The notes beneath the pieces are model-generated. The model searched no databases. It was not told where the DNA came from and saw nothing but the letters and a program-made list of their open reading frames with translations. This document shows, piece after piece, positions 8,101 to 15,364 of a DNA stretch of 16,560 bases; the first letter of the stretch is position 1; each line of letters starts with the position of its first letter. Origin of the DNA: Taibaiella sp. (lineage in GTDB: Bacteria; Bacteroidota; Bacteroidia; Chitinophagales; Chitinophagaceae); assembly GCA_019454705.1 (NCBI GenBank), contig JACFNS010000015.1:1-16560 (forward strand). The letters are read 5' to 3'. The position numbers were made by a program, and so were the translations under genes.

Positions 8101-9980
8101 GAGATACTATCGGCAACCTACAAGCAGACCTGCTGGAGGCCACAGCTAATGAAATTGACACCCGCATTACCCTTAGTGGTTATGGTAATGACCTCACTAT
8201 TACAGGCTCCTATTATCCGGAACCTGTTGGCGGTAACAACTTCGATTTGCAGATGGATATTGAGTCGCTGAATATGCGCACAGCAGAGGGTCTTTCTACA
8301 GGAGAGTTACGCAATAGTTCCGGTAAGCTATCAGGTGATATAGATGTAAAAGGAACGACTGAAAAGCTGGTACTGAATGGAGAATTGAGAACAGATAATG
8401 TGACTACCACCATTACCCAACTGGGTGCCCCTTTTACCATGAAGGACGAAATTATTGCGTTTCAAGGCCAGAAGATGGTGTTTAATGACTTTACACTGGA
8501 AGACAAACAAGGGAACAAGGGTGTATTAAAAGGTAATATAGACATCAGGGAAATGGGCAGGCCGGATTTAAACCTGAATTTCCAAGCCGACCACTGGCAG
8601 GTGCTTAACTCTACCGAGCGGCAAAATGATTTCTTTTATGGAGAATTGTTTGTCAGCAGCAATATTGAAATAACTGGTCCTGCTACCGCCCCATCAATAG
8701 AAGGACAACTTACCGTACATGATAGTACTGATTTCACTATCAACATTCCTGAAGATGAACCGGGAGTGGAAGAACGTGAAGGCGTAATAGAGTTTGTAGA
8801 CAAAAGCGCACCTGAAGGGTTTAAGAAAGCTGTAAAGAAAGACAATACTGAAGACCTGGCACTAGAAACAGGTGCAGACTTGAACCTGAATATCACCATA
8901 GAAGAGGATGCCCGCTTTAACATAGTGATAGACCCTGCTACCGGGGACATGCTAAGCGTAAAAGGGGAAGCCAACCTCAATACGCAGATCAACCCGGACG
9001 GTTCTGTAGGACTGGCAGGTGTGCTAACAGTAAAAGAGGGATTTTATGAATTGAACTACTCACTGGTAAAAAGAAAATTCGTGATACAGGAAGGCAGTGA
9101 GATAAAATTTGCCGGAGACCCGTTGAAAGCGGAAGTTGACATCACGGCAGAATATACTGCTAATATACCTCCATACGAGCTGGTAGAAAACGAAATAGAC
9201 CAGCAGAACTCGATTTACTATAAACAACGCTTACCCTTCAGCGTGGTGCTCAAGCTATCCGGCGAAATGCTGGAACCCGAAGTAGCATTTGACATTACCT
9301 TGCCAACAGAAAGAAATTACCGTGCTAATTCGGAAGTAATAACCATAGTGCAGGGCAAATTGCAGCAGATGCGCAACAACCCCTCCGAAATGAACAAGCA
9401 GGTATTCGCTGCACTGGTACTCAACAAGTTTATAGCACCCGATCCATTGGAAACAATGGGAGGCACCAGTACGGAATATGTAGTACGCCAAAGCGCCAGC
9501 CGCTTCCTCAGTGCACAACTTAATCGGCTGACAGATGAATTTGTAAAAGGGCTGGATGTAAACGTTGATCTGCAAAGCACCGAAGATTACACAACCGGGG
9601 CAAAACGCAACCGTACAGACCTGAACCTGTCTGCTACCAAGCAATTATTTGATGAACGGCTAAGCGTTACAGTTGGCAATAACTTTGAACTGGAAGGTGC
9701 GGAAGAAGGTAACAACAGCAATAGCAACCTCATACCCGGAAATCTTGCAGCTGACTATAAACTTTCCCCTGACGGGCGATACCTTTTGCGTGTATTCAGG
9801 AGGCGGGATAATATAAACATAGTAGAAGGAGTTTCTGTTGAAACAGGTATCAGCTTTGTTATTACGCTCGACTATAACCGTTTCAGGAATATATTCAAGA
9901 GTAATAAAAGAAGGGCGGAGGAAAGAGCGCAGAGAGAACAAGACGATGAACAAAATGACGAATCGCAGGGAACTTATTAG
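5190..9980 (+). CDS. tamB: TamB-family translocation/assembly module protein (DUF490 C-terminus)
   Basis: The protein has 1596 residues. A single N-terminal membrane anchor (about 9-28, LYTLGSIMLLLVLLFLF) is followed by a very long body of short repeated beta segments with many D/N-rich turns, as expected for the lipid-lined beta-taco of AsmA/TamB proteins that spans the periplasm. The C-terminal DUF490 region runs from about 1100 to 1560. It includes GPATAPSIEGQLTV near 1165-1176, GVLTVKEGFYELNYSLVKRKF near 1275-1295 and LNRLTDEFVKGLDV near 1445, and ends in a charged tail rich in R, E, D and Q. TamB works with a BamA-superfamily outer-membrane partner, here tamL 11 bases downstream, in outer-membrane protein assembly; relatives carry phospholipid to the outer membrane. 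The start is TTG at 5190: the frame is closed by TGA at 5178-5180, no ATG lies between, and the next ATG would cut into the membrane anchor. Confidence 0.92.
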   Translation: MRKVLKISLYTLGSIMLLLVLLFLFINSRWGQNIIRDKTVAYLKDKLQTDVRIGELRLSLPYWVELKDVLVMDRANDTLASVGRLRVDVAMLKLIGNKLEIENLELENTYANLYRNYPDTSYNFDFIAQSFSTDSPKEPEAKKDTTTNFSIDVQTVAFKNIRFNFLDYSGGVQFRIALDTLGLKGRKTDINNLNFRVDDVLIAGVTSSVKIDTSIIPPSGDTTSSASPVIYAGKLQLKDINFAFDDLQAPYQKEGIDYVHLNLKDVALHAENAYYTLDSTSGTIHHLAAKEKSGVDLREFKSDFAYYTGGAYLHDLYLETSNSVLRDNLEIRYTSIASLSEQAGEMQIDINLDKSVVGIKDILIFAPDLRSQDLFRKNSNEHLQLATAIKGPLKALDIETFYLSGLDGTVVDMDGVLNGLPDADKINYDFRIAEIRSTEKDILTFIPEDVVASVDLPEHFSLTGEISGTTLDYNPDIALVSIDGSATVSGYLHMSGGEGNEKYKLYVTTDKLNIGKILRQDSVLGRISAKLNANGSSFDIKRMNTVLKGDISSLWAMGYNYCNIHLDGNIKEQVAGLELNSKDPNAVFNLVGNADLSGEYPAIAGKLKADSVNLYVLKFAGDSLALQTEVDFDFPYLNVDYPRGDIIISSTGINTATDRYFIDTLTVHAQSTEDTGQNIDIDADFLFASITGSIPLTKSGAFIQQQIEKYNPLKKNNTVVAVKDTTSDMSRYTLGVTATVIDRPLLHTLLPSLEYIETSTVKADISQKSLKVTATIPGLGYNGMLIDSGNVNISNTAPHRIAYDVSLKSFSQGTTQLWHPEVTGEMDSSNITAHAVVRDVENKDRYIVNAIVGIDSTQQTISLGEGLMLNYSNWNVNPGNKIVIADNGIYADKFKLTHNGGSVTVQSEQQSPDAPLNVNIKDFRIADIVQVMQQDSMLADGVINSNILITDLTGNIGATGKLNVDNLTITGDTIGNLQADLLEATANEIDTRITLSGYGNDLTITGSYYPEPVGGNNFDLQMDIESLNMRTAEGLSTGELRNSSGKLSGDIDVKGTTEKLVLNGELRTDNVTTTITQLGAPFTMKDEIIAFQGQKMVFNDFTLEDKQGNKGVLKGNIDIREMGRPDLNLNFQADHWQVLNSTERQNDFFYGELFVSSNIEITGPATAPSIEGQLTVHDSTDFTINIPEDEPGVEEREGVIEFVDKSAPEGFKKAVKKDNTEDLALETGADLNLNITIEEDARFNIVIDPATGDMLSVKGEANLNTQINPDGSVGLAGVLTVKEGFYELNYSLVKRKFVIQEGSEIKFAGDPLKAEVDITAEYTANIPPYELVENEIDQQNSIYYKQRLPFSVVLKLSGEMLEPEVAFDITLPTERNYRANSEVITIVQGKLQQMRNNPSEMNKQVFAALVLNKFIAPDPLETMGGTSTEYVVRQSASRFLSAQLNRLTDEFVKGLDVNVDLQSTEDYTTGAKRNRTDLNLSATKQLFDERLSVTVGNNFELEGAEEGNNSNSNLIPGNLAADYKLSPDGRYLLRVFRRRDNINIVEGVSVETGISFVITLDYNRFRNIFKSNKRRAEERAQREQDDEQNDESQGTY

Positions 9981-9991
9981 AAAGTAGTATA

Positions 9992-12304
9992 GTGAACAAC
10001 AAGATAACATACATATTTAAATCCGTGGCATGGCTGCTTTTGCTGGTTATAAGTACAGGATGCAGTAATACCAAATATCTTGCAGAAGGGGAATCACTAT
10101 TTACAAAAGCAGAAGTACACTTTAATAATCATAAGGCCTCTAAACGCGAAGAGAAAGCCTTGAAAGAAGATATGGAAGGGGCTGTAAGGCCGTACCCTAA
10201 CAAGAAGTTGCTGGGTATGAGACTTAGATTGGCGATATATAACCGCACGGATACGCCTAAAAGAGAAAAGGGCATACGTAACTGGCTAAAAAATAAAGTA
10301 GGCGAGCCCCCTGTATTAATGAGTGATGTAGATATAGCATATAACAGGAAGGTATTGGTAAGTTTATTAGAAAATCATGGGTTCTTTCAACCTGATGTAA
10401 AAGTATCAACTGAAACAAAAAGACAAAAATCACAGGTTAGGTTTGAAGTAGTTACAGGTGAGCAATACAAGATAAAAGCAGTTTATTATCCTGATTCCGC
10501 TGCAAGCGAACTGAACCGTGAAATATTTGTATTGTACGACAAAAGCCTGCTAAAGGCTGGTGACCCTTATAACTTTGAAGTAATTAAAGCGGAACGGGAA
10601 CGGATTAATGCTAACCTGAAGAACAAAGGATATTATTTCTTTATTCCCGACTATGTATTGGTACAAATTGACACTACGGTTGGCAATAGAGGGGTGGAGA
10701 TGGATATACTTGTAAAAGAAGAGATCCCCTACAAGGCAACGAGGCAATACTATATAAAGGATATATACATAAACCCGGCATACAGAACCGATAGCAAACG
10801 AGCCGGGTCAAATTCGTCAGATACTTTGAACTACGAAAACAGGTACAACATAATAGGTAAAACAAACCGTTACAAGCCATCTATCTTTAAAATACCCATG
10901 CAGTTTTCTCCCGGCGAAAGATATAGCAGGGAAGACCAGGTAGCATCAGTAAGCAAACTGGTAAATATGGGTACGTTCAAGTTTGTAAAAAATGATTTTG
11001 TAGAACTTCCCGGTAATGGGGCTTACCTGGACGCTATATACAATCTGACACCATATGCCAAAAAATCATTACAAATGGAAGTGGCAGGTGTTACAAAAAA
11101 TGACAGCCGTGCAGGTTCGCAAATCAATATCAGCTGGCGCAACAGGAATACTTTCAGGGGAGCAGAATTGTTTACTATAAAAGGTTCTGCGGGATTTGAA
11201 ACGCAATACAGCGGTGTAGTACGCAGGCCCAATACCTACCAGTTTGGCATAGAACCCAGCCTCACATTTCCACGCTTTGTCATACCCTTTCTTGACGTAC
11301 CTTCATCCAGCAGGTATGTACCAAAGACAATTATCACTACCGGGTACGACCTGATGATACGTAACACACTGTTCCGACTGCATACATTCAGGGCTGGCTA
11401 CGGGTTCAACTGGAAAGAAGATGCACGGAAAGAACATGAGTTTTTTCCATTTAATATCACTTATGTAAGGGCTGACACACTGAATACGGACAGCGCATCC
11501 CAAATCAACTTCAGTAACCTGCTGTTCAATGGTATCATTGTTGGCCCCAGGTACACATATACATTCAATACACGTGGTACAGGTTCCATTCACAAAAACG
11601 ATTTTTACTTTACAGGAGAGATTGACCTTTCGGGTAATATACTTGGGTGGGCGCAAGGAACATCATTAGATGAACCACCTAAAAGGTTATTAGGTTCCGC
11701 ATATGCACAGTATGCCAAATTTACCACCGAACTCAGGCACTATAACAATTATGGTGTGAGCAAACATGCTATATGGGCCAACAGGTTATTGGCTGGTTTT
11801 GGCATACCTTATGGCAATTCAGCTACGTTGCCCAATGTAAAACAATACTTCAGTGGTGGTAACAGCAGCTTACGTGGATTCAGGTCGAGGCTGGTAGGGC
11901 CAGGTACATTTAATGAACAATATAATACGGGCAATACGACCTTTATAGAAACCAACGGTGATATTAAACTGGAGGCAAATACAGAATTACGGGCACAGCT
12001 TATTAACTTTCTGCATGGAGCAGTATTTATAGACGCCGGTAATATCTGGACTTATCGCGACAATCCGAATTTCCCCGGCGGTACATTCTCTTCATCATTC
12101 ATAAAAGAAATTGCCGTAAGCGGCGGTGTCGGCTTACGCCTTGATTTTAACATCCTTGTACTCAGGCTCGACTGTGGTATTCCGTTGCGCAAACCCTGGC
12201 TGCCCGAAGATAGGCGCTGGGTGTTCAACGATATACGCCTGGGAGACCCGTTATGGCGCAGGCAGAACCTTATATTCAACCTCGCCATTGGTTATCCTTT
12301 CTAG
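9992..12304 (+). CDS. tamL: TamL: lipidated BamA/TamA-family outer-membrane protein
   Basis: The protein has 770 residues. Its N-terminus has a lipoprotein signal ending VISTGC, with Cys24 as the lipidation site, followed by SNTKYLAEGE. A lipid anchor is unusual for BamA relatives and marks the TamL subtype found beside tamB in Bacteroidetes. POTRA-like domains occupy about 30-330. A 16-stranded barrel is expected from about 370 to the end. SSLRGFR (625-631) matches the conserved L6-loop R-G-F/Y motif of the Omp85 family. The C-terminus FNLAIGYPF ends in the aromatic residue typical of outer-membrane beta signals. It should receive substrate delivered by TamB and insert it in, or pass it across, the outer membrane. 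The start is GTG at 9992: an in-frame TGA at 9956-9958 and the lack of any ATG leave no better choice. It is cotranscribed with tamB across an 11-base gap. Confidence 0.92.
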   Translation: MNNKITYIFKSVAWLLLLVISTGCSNTKYLAEGESLFTKAEVHFNNHKASKREEKALKEDMEGAVRPYPNKKLLGMRLRLAIYNRTDTPKREKGIRNWLKNKVGEPPVLMSDVDIAYNRKVLVSLLENHGFFQPDVKVSTETKRQKSQVRFEVVTGEQYKIKAVYYPDSAASELNREIFVLYDKSLLKAGDPYNFEVIKAERERINANLKNKGYYFFIPDYVLVQIDTTVGNRGVEMDILVKEEIPYKATRQYYIKDIYINPAYRTDSKRAGSNSSDTLNYENRYNIIGKTNRYKPSIFKIPMQFSPGERYSREDQVASVSKLVNMGTFKFVKNDFVELPGNGAYLDAIYNLTPYAKKSLQMEVAGVTKNDSRAGSQINISWRNRNTFRGAELFTIKGSAGFETQYSGVVRRPNTYQFGIEPSLTFPRFVIPFLDVPSSSRYVPKTIITTGYDLMIRNTLFRLHTFRAGYGFNWKEDARKEHEFFPFNITYVRADTLNTDSASQINFSNLLFNGIIVGPRYTYTFNTRGTGSIHKNDFYFTGEIDLSGNILGWAQGTSLDEPPKRLLGSAYAQYAKFTTELRHYNNYGVSKHAIWANRLLAGFGIPYGNSATLPNVKQYFSGGNSSLRGFRSRLVGPGTFNEQYNTGNTTFIETNGDIKLEANTELRAQLINFLHGAVFIDAGNIWTYRDNPNFPGGTFSSSFIKEIAVSGGVGLRLDFNILVLRLDCGIPLRKPWLPEDRRWVFNDIRLGDPLWRRQNLIFNLAIGYPF

Positions 12305-12307
12305 TAT

Positions 12308-12487
12308 TCAGACATTATCCCTGGTTGTGCGTATAAGTCCTACACCGGAGAAGAAAAAGATAGCGCCCAATATGCCATATATAGCCAACTGGCGATAGTT
12401 ACCACCTTCTGCAAATAACACAGCGGCATATATTAATCCGCCGATGCCCAATAAGGTGAGTATTACACCGAATATCCTTTTTTCCAT
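12308..12487 (-). CDS. Small two-helix membrane protein (59 aa)
   Basis: The minus-strand frame runs from ATG (12487-12485) to TGA (12310-12308). It encodes 59 residues beginning MEKRIFGVILTLLGIGGLIY and ending GVGLIRTTRDNV. Two hydrophobic glycine-rich helices (about 5-25 and 36-53) flank a short polar loop with EGGNYRQ, giving a hairpin in the inner membrane. Positive residues at both ends suggest both termini are cytoplasmic. The tidy helix-loop-helix plan, the ATG start and the exact fit between tamL and the glycosyltransferase gene argue for a real gene. I recall similar short proteins in other Bacteroidetes but cannot name a function. It lies 68 bases after the glycosyltransferase and may share its transcript. 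It converges on tamL with only 3 bases between the stop codons. Confidence 0.75.
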   Translation of the reverse strand: MEKRIFGVILTLLGIGGLIYAAVLFAEGGNYRQLAIYGILGAIFFFSGVGLIRTTRDNV

Positions 12488-12555
12488 ACTTCTGTGTTTG
12501 TGGCTAATACAATAACACAGGTTAGAGGATAATTGTTATAATAATTGGAAATAGA

Positions 12556-13512
12556 TTATTCTATGAATCCCACCTTATTTTCTACCAGGTAATGGTTCCT
12601 GTCAGCCGCAGAGCGGGACACCAGCTCGGCAAGGAAACCTGCCAGGAAGAATTGCGTACCCAGTATCATCGTTACCAGCGAGAGGTAGAAAGTAACCCTG
12701 TTGGTCAATCCGTATTCGGCACCGTCTGTTAATCGCTGTATCACTAAGTAACACACCATGATAAATCCCAGCATAAACATAACAGTACCTAAAGTACCAA
12801 ACAGGTGCATGGGTTTTTTACCAAAACGGCTGATGAACTGAACGGATAATAAATCGAGGAAGCCATTAATAAACCGTTCCCAGCCAAACTTGGAAACACC
12901 GTATTTGCGTGGGCGGTGCTGTACTACTTTCTCCCCTATCTTACGAAAACCGGCAGCCTTGGCCAGTACAGGAATAAAACGATGCATTTCCCCGTACACT
13001 TCCACGCTTTTTACTACACTGCGTTTGTAGGCTTTCAGCCCGCAGTTCATATCATGCAGCTTGATGCCTGATATCCGTCGGTTCACTGAGTTGTATAGTT
13101 TAGAAGGCAGGTTTTTGGTAAAGGCATTGTCGTAGCGTACTTTCTTCCAGCCGCTAACCAGGTCGTAGCCTTCAGCGGTCACCATGCGGTACATTTCGGG
13201 TATCTCGTCCGGGCTGTCCTGCAGGTCCGCATCCATAGTGAACACCACATGGCCTGTAGCAGCTTTAAAACCTTCATTCAGTGCGGCACTCTTACCGTAA
13301 TTGCGTTGAAACTTGATGCCTTTGATGCGCGGATTTTGTTCGGTGAGTTTTAATACTTCTACCCAGCTACCGTCAGTGCTGCCATCATCCACCATGATCA
13401 CTTCATAACTGTAGCCATGTTCCGTACATACCTTCTCTATCCACTCCGCCAGTTCGGGTAGCGATTCCTCTTCGTTAAACAGTGGTATTACTATGCTGAT
13501 ATCGGTATGCAT
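12556..13512 (-). CDS. Family 2 glycosyltransferase, DPM1/ArnC-like, membrane-anchored
   Basis: This 318-residue protein has a GT-A fold domain (about 1-225) with SIVIPLFNEEESL, VDDGSTDGS (41-49), the metal/nucleotide-sugar motif DAD (94-96) in FTMDADLQDSPDE, and HRPRKYGVSKFG (199-210). Two membrane helices follow (about 235-260 and 275-298). This matches the polyprenyl-phosphate glycosyltransferase group (DPM1, ArnC, GtrB-like), which moves a sugar from a nucleotide donor to a lipid-phosphate carrier on the cytoplasmic face of the inner membrane. The sugar cannot be told from the sequence. The start ATG overlaps the upstream DUF4199 stop by one base (TAATG), so translation is probably coupled. 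It follows a BatA-family gene, a dihydroorotase-like gene and a DUF4199 gene in a packed cluster. Confidence 0.9.
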   Translation of the reverse strand: MHTDISIVIPLFNEEESLPELAEWIEKVCTEHGYSYEVIMVDDGSTDGSWVEVLKLTEQNPRIKGIKFQRNYGKSAALNEGFKAATGHVVFTMDADLQDSPDEIPEMYRMVTAEGYDLVSGWKKVRYDNAFTKNLPSKLYNSVNRRISGIKLHDMNCGLKAYKRSVVKSVEVYGEMHRFIPVLAKAAGFRKIGEKVVQHRPRKYGVSKFGWERFINGFLDLLSVQFISRFGKKPMHLFGTLGTVMFMLGFIMVCYLVIQRLTDGAEYGLTNRVTFYLSLVTMILGTQFFLAGFLAELVSRSAADRNHYLVENKVGFIE

Positions 13513-14063
13513 TATGCTTGCAGGTGTTCAGGTTTGTTTCTCTTTACTATAGCAGCTATTATAAAACCGAACAGGCTATATAATATAATCTGGAACATGG
13601 CACTCATGAGGATACCACTAACGCTTTTCTGCTTTTCAATCTGTTCTTCAGCTTTAGTAAAAGCCTCATCAGCTGCATCGTCAGGTACACCCAGTTGAAT
13701 AGTCATGTTTTGTGTCATCTGGAGCGTTTTTTCGTAGTATTCCGGATCTATGAAGTTGGTATAGATGATGGTGTAGAGTTGAGACATAACAACAACTATA
13801 AGAATAGAAACGAATACCGCGGAGAAGGCATCTTTAAAAGTAATAAAACCCCCTATTGCTTTACGTTGCGCAAATGCCATCACAGTCAACAATATCATCA
13901 TTAGTATAAATGAAAATACACCAAAACCACCCGCTACCAACATGCCTGCGGTTTCCATCATAAACATGCTATAGATGGTAAACAGCAAAATAGATACAAA
14001 GCCTATGATTAAACCCCAACGTAGTGGTATAGTAAACCTGTTGAAATCTGCGTTGTTTTCCAT
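13512..14063 (-). CDS. DUF4199 domain membrane protein
   Basis: The protein has 183 residues and four predicted membrane helices (about 14-32, 42-64, 78-102 and 150-173), with a charged, mostly helical segment between helices 3 and 4 (about 105-148) containing DPEYYEKTLQ. FITFKDAF just before helix 3 and the four-helix plan fit DUF4199, a Bacteroidetes family of unknown function often beside glycosyltransferase or dihydroorotase genes. It starts 2 bases after the dihydroorotase-like stop and shares one base with the glycosyltransferase start, so the three are very likely made from one mRNA. An inner-membrane helper for the glycosyltransferase is possible but unproven. Confidence 0.85.
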   Translation of the reverse strand: MENNADFNRFTIPLRWGLIIGFVSILLFTIYSMFMMETAGMLVAGGFGVFSFILMMILLTVMAFAQRKAIGGFITFKDAFSAVFVSILIVVVMSQLYTIIYTNFIDPEYYEKTLQMTQNMTIQLGVPDDAADEAFTKAEEQIEKQKSVSGILMSAMFQIILYSLFGFIIAAIVKRNKPEHLQA

Positions 14064-14065
14064 AA

Positions 14066-15358
14066 TTATTGATTTATGTGATAATTGTTGTTGTTAATGA
14101 TGCCAGCTACTTTTCCAGGCAACTCCTGACCCATGAATGGATTGTTCTTTGATAAAGAGGCCATGTTTGTTGGCGTATAGCTGCCGACTGTTGTAAATAT
14201 AGTCAGTTTTGCAACGCTCCCTTTGGCTATGATGGCCTGCGGCATATTAAATATTTCCCGGGCACGGGTAGAGAATACTTCCGTCAGCCTGGCTAAATCA
14301 GCCTTCTCGCCAAGTGCTTGCAATGTTACATTAAATGCCAGCTCCTGTATATTCATACCGGGTAGGGCGTATTCAAATTCTTTTTCTTTGGCATCCCAGT
14401 CCTGCGGGCGGTGGTGCGATGTGATGCAGTCTATCGTTCCGTCGTTCAGGCCTTTTATTAAAGCTTGCCTGTCCTTTTCACTACGTAGCGGGGGCGATAC
14501 TTTATACATACTGCTGTAGCCGCTCAAAGACTCATCTGTGAGTGCAAGGTGGTAAGGGGTGACAGAACAGGTCACATTCAGTTTTTCTCTTTTGGCCTTG
14601 CGTATCATATCAACACCTGCAGCTGTAGATACACCTGTAAAGTGCAGTCTTGAACCTGTGTACCTGAGCAGTTGTAGGTCCCGGTTAATAATTATTGTCT
14701 CCGCCTCTGCAGGAATGCCCGACATACCCAGTCGTGTAGAGGTTATGCCTTCGTGCATCAAACCTGTAGTGGCAATAGATGCATCTTCAGGTATCTGTAT
14801 CATGGTGCCGTTGAACGCCTTGATATATTCCAACGCTTTCAGCATCAGCCCTGCATTTTGTACAGGCTTCCATCCGTCAGTAAATGCTATCGCACCATGC
14901 GCCTGCATATCCATCATCTCGGCCAGGCTTTTGCCCTCTGTGTTTTGTGACATGGCCCCTAATGGGTGCAGGCTCACTACATTGCCCGATGCTTTCTTCA
15001 GTATAAATTCTATAATAGATTTGGTGCTGACAACCGGCTCGGTATTCGGTGCCAGGAAAACATCCGTAAACCCACCTTTAGCTGCTGCTGCCAATCCGGT
15101 TTTGATTGTTTCCTTATGCTCATGGCCGGGTTCGGAATAATCAGCTAGTATATCTACCCACCCCGGACTAACATACAATATGCCTTTGCCCGATGCATAT
15201 ACTTTTTTGCCATCCGCCTCAATTGTGGTTTCACCCGTCTTCTTAACGGAAACGCTCACTTTGCTGATGATACCATCTTTAATAATAATATCAACAACCT
15301 TATTATGGAATTCCGAATCGGGGTCGGACACTTTAGCCTGTCTGATGTGCAATTGCAT
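14066..15358 (-). CDS. Dihydroorotase-like amidohydrolase with degenerate active site
   Basis: This 430-residue protein matches class I dihydroorotase along its length and would usually be annotated pyrC. True enzymes use metal ligands and acids in set motifs, and most are changed here. The HxH of PGxVDxHxHxREPG is Leu71 and Asp73 in PGWVDILADYSEPG. VTPHH is VTPYH (Tyr269). The ligand His in H-x-x-H-V-S-T is Gly242. TDHAPH is SHHRPQ, so the catalytic Asp is His315. Asp161 of the SDD segment remains but the next Asp is Gly. The fold motifs are intact, so this is not a decaying gene. It is best seen as a non-catalytic homologue, perhaps a structural partner as PyrC' is for aspartate transcarbamoylase in some bacteria, or a protein with a new role. 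It starts 6 bases after the BatA-family stop and ends 2 bases before the DUF4199 gene. Confidence 0.88.
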   Translation of the reverse strand: MQLHIRQAKVSDPDSEFHNKVVDIIIKDGIISKVSVSVKKTGETTIEADGKKVYASGKGILYVSPGWVDILADYSEPGHEHKETIKTGLAAAAKGGFTDVFLAPNTEPVVSTKSIIEFILKKASGNVVSLHPLGAMSQNTEGKSLAEMMDMQAHGAIAFTDGWKPVQNAGLMLKALEYIKAFNGTMIQIPEDASIATTGLMHEGITSTRLGMSGIPAEAETIIINRDLQLLRYTGSRLHFTGVSTAAGVDMIRKAKREKLNVTCSVTPYHLALTDESLSGYSSMYKVSPPLRSEKDRQALIKGLNDGTIDCITSHHRPQDWDAKEKEFEYALPGMNIQELAFNVTLQALGEKADLARLTEVFSTRAREIFNMPQAIIAKGSVAKLTIFTTVGSYTPTNMASLSKNNPFMGQELPGKVAGIINNNNYHINQ

Positions 15359-15364
15359 AAATGG

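Noticed and set aside
12126..12398. Plus-strand 90-codon frame across the end of tamL
   Set aside because: It overlaps tamL in another frame and covers the small minus-strand gene; no family features.
14559..15140. 193-codon plus-strand frame inside the dihydroorotase-like gene
   Set aside because: It is a shadow of a well-supported gene; its translation is low-complexity Ser/Ala/Ile with no recognisable domain.
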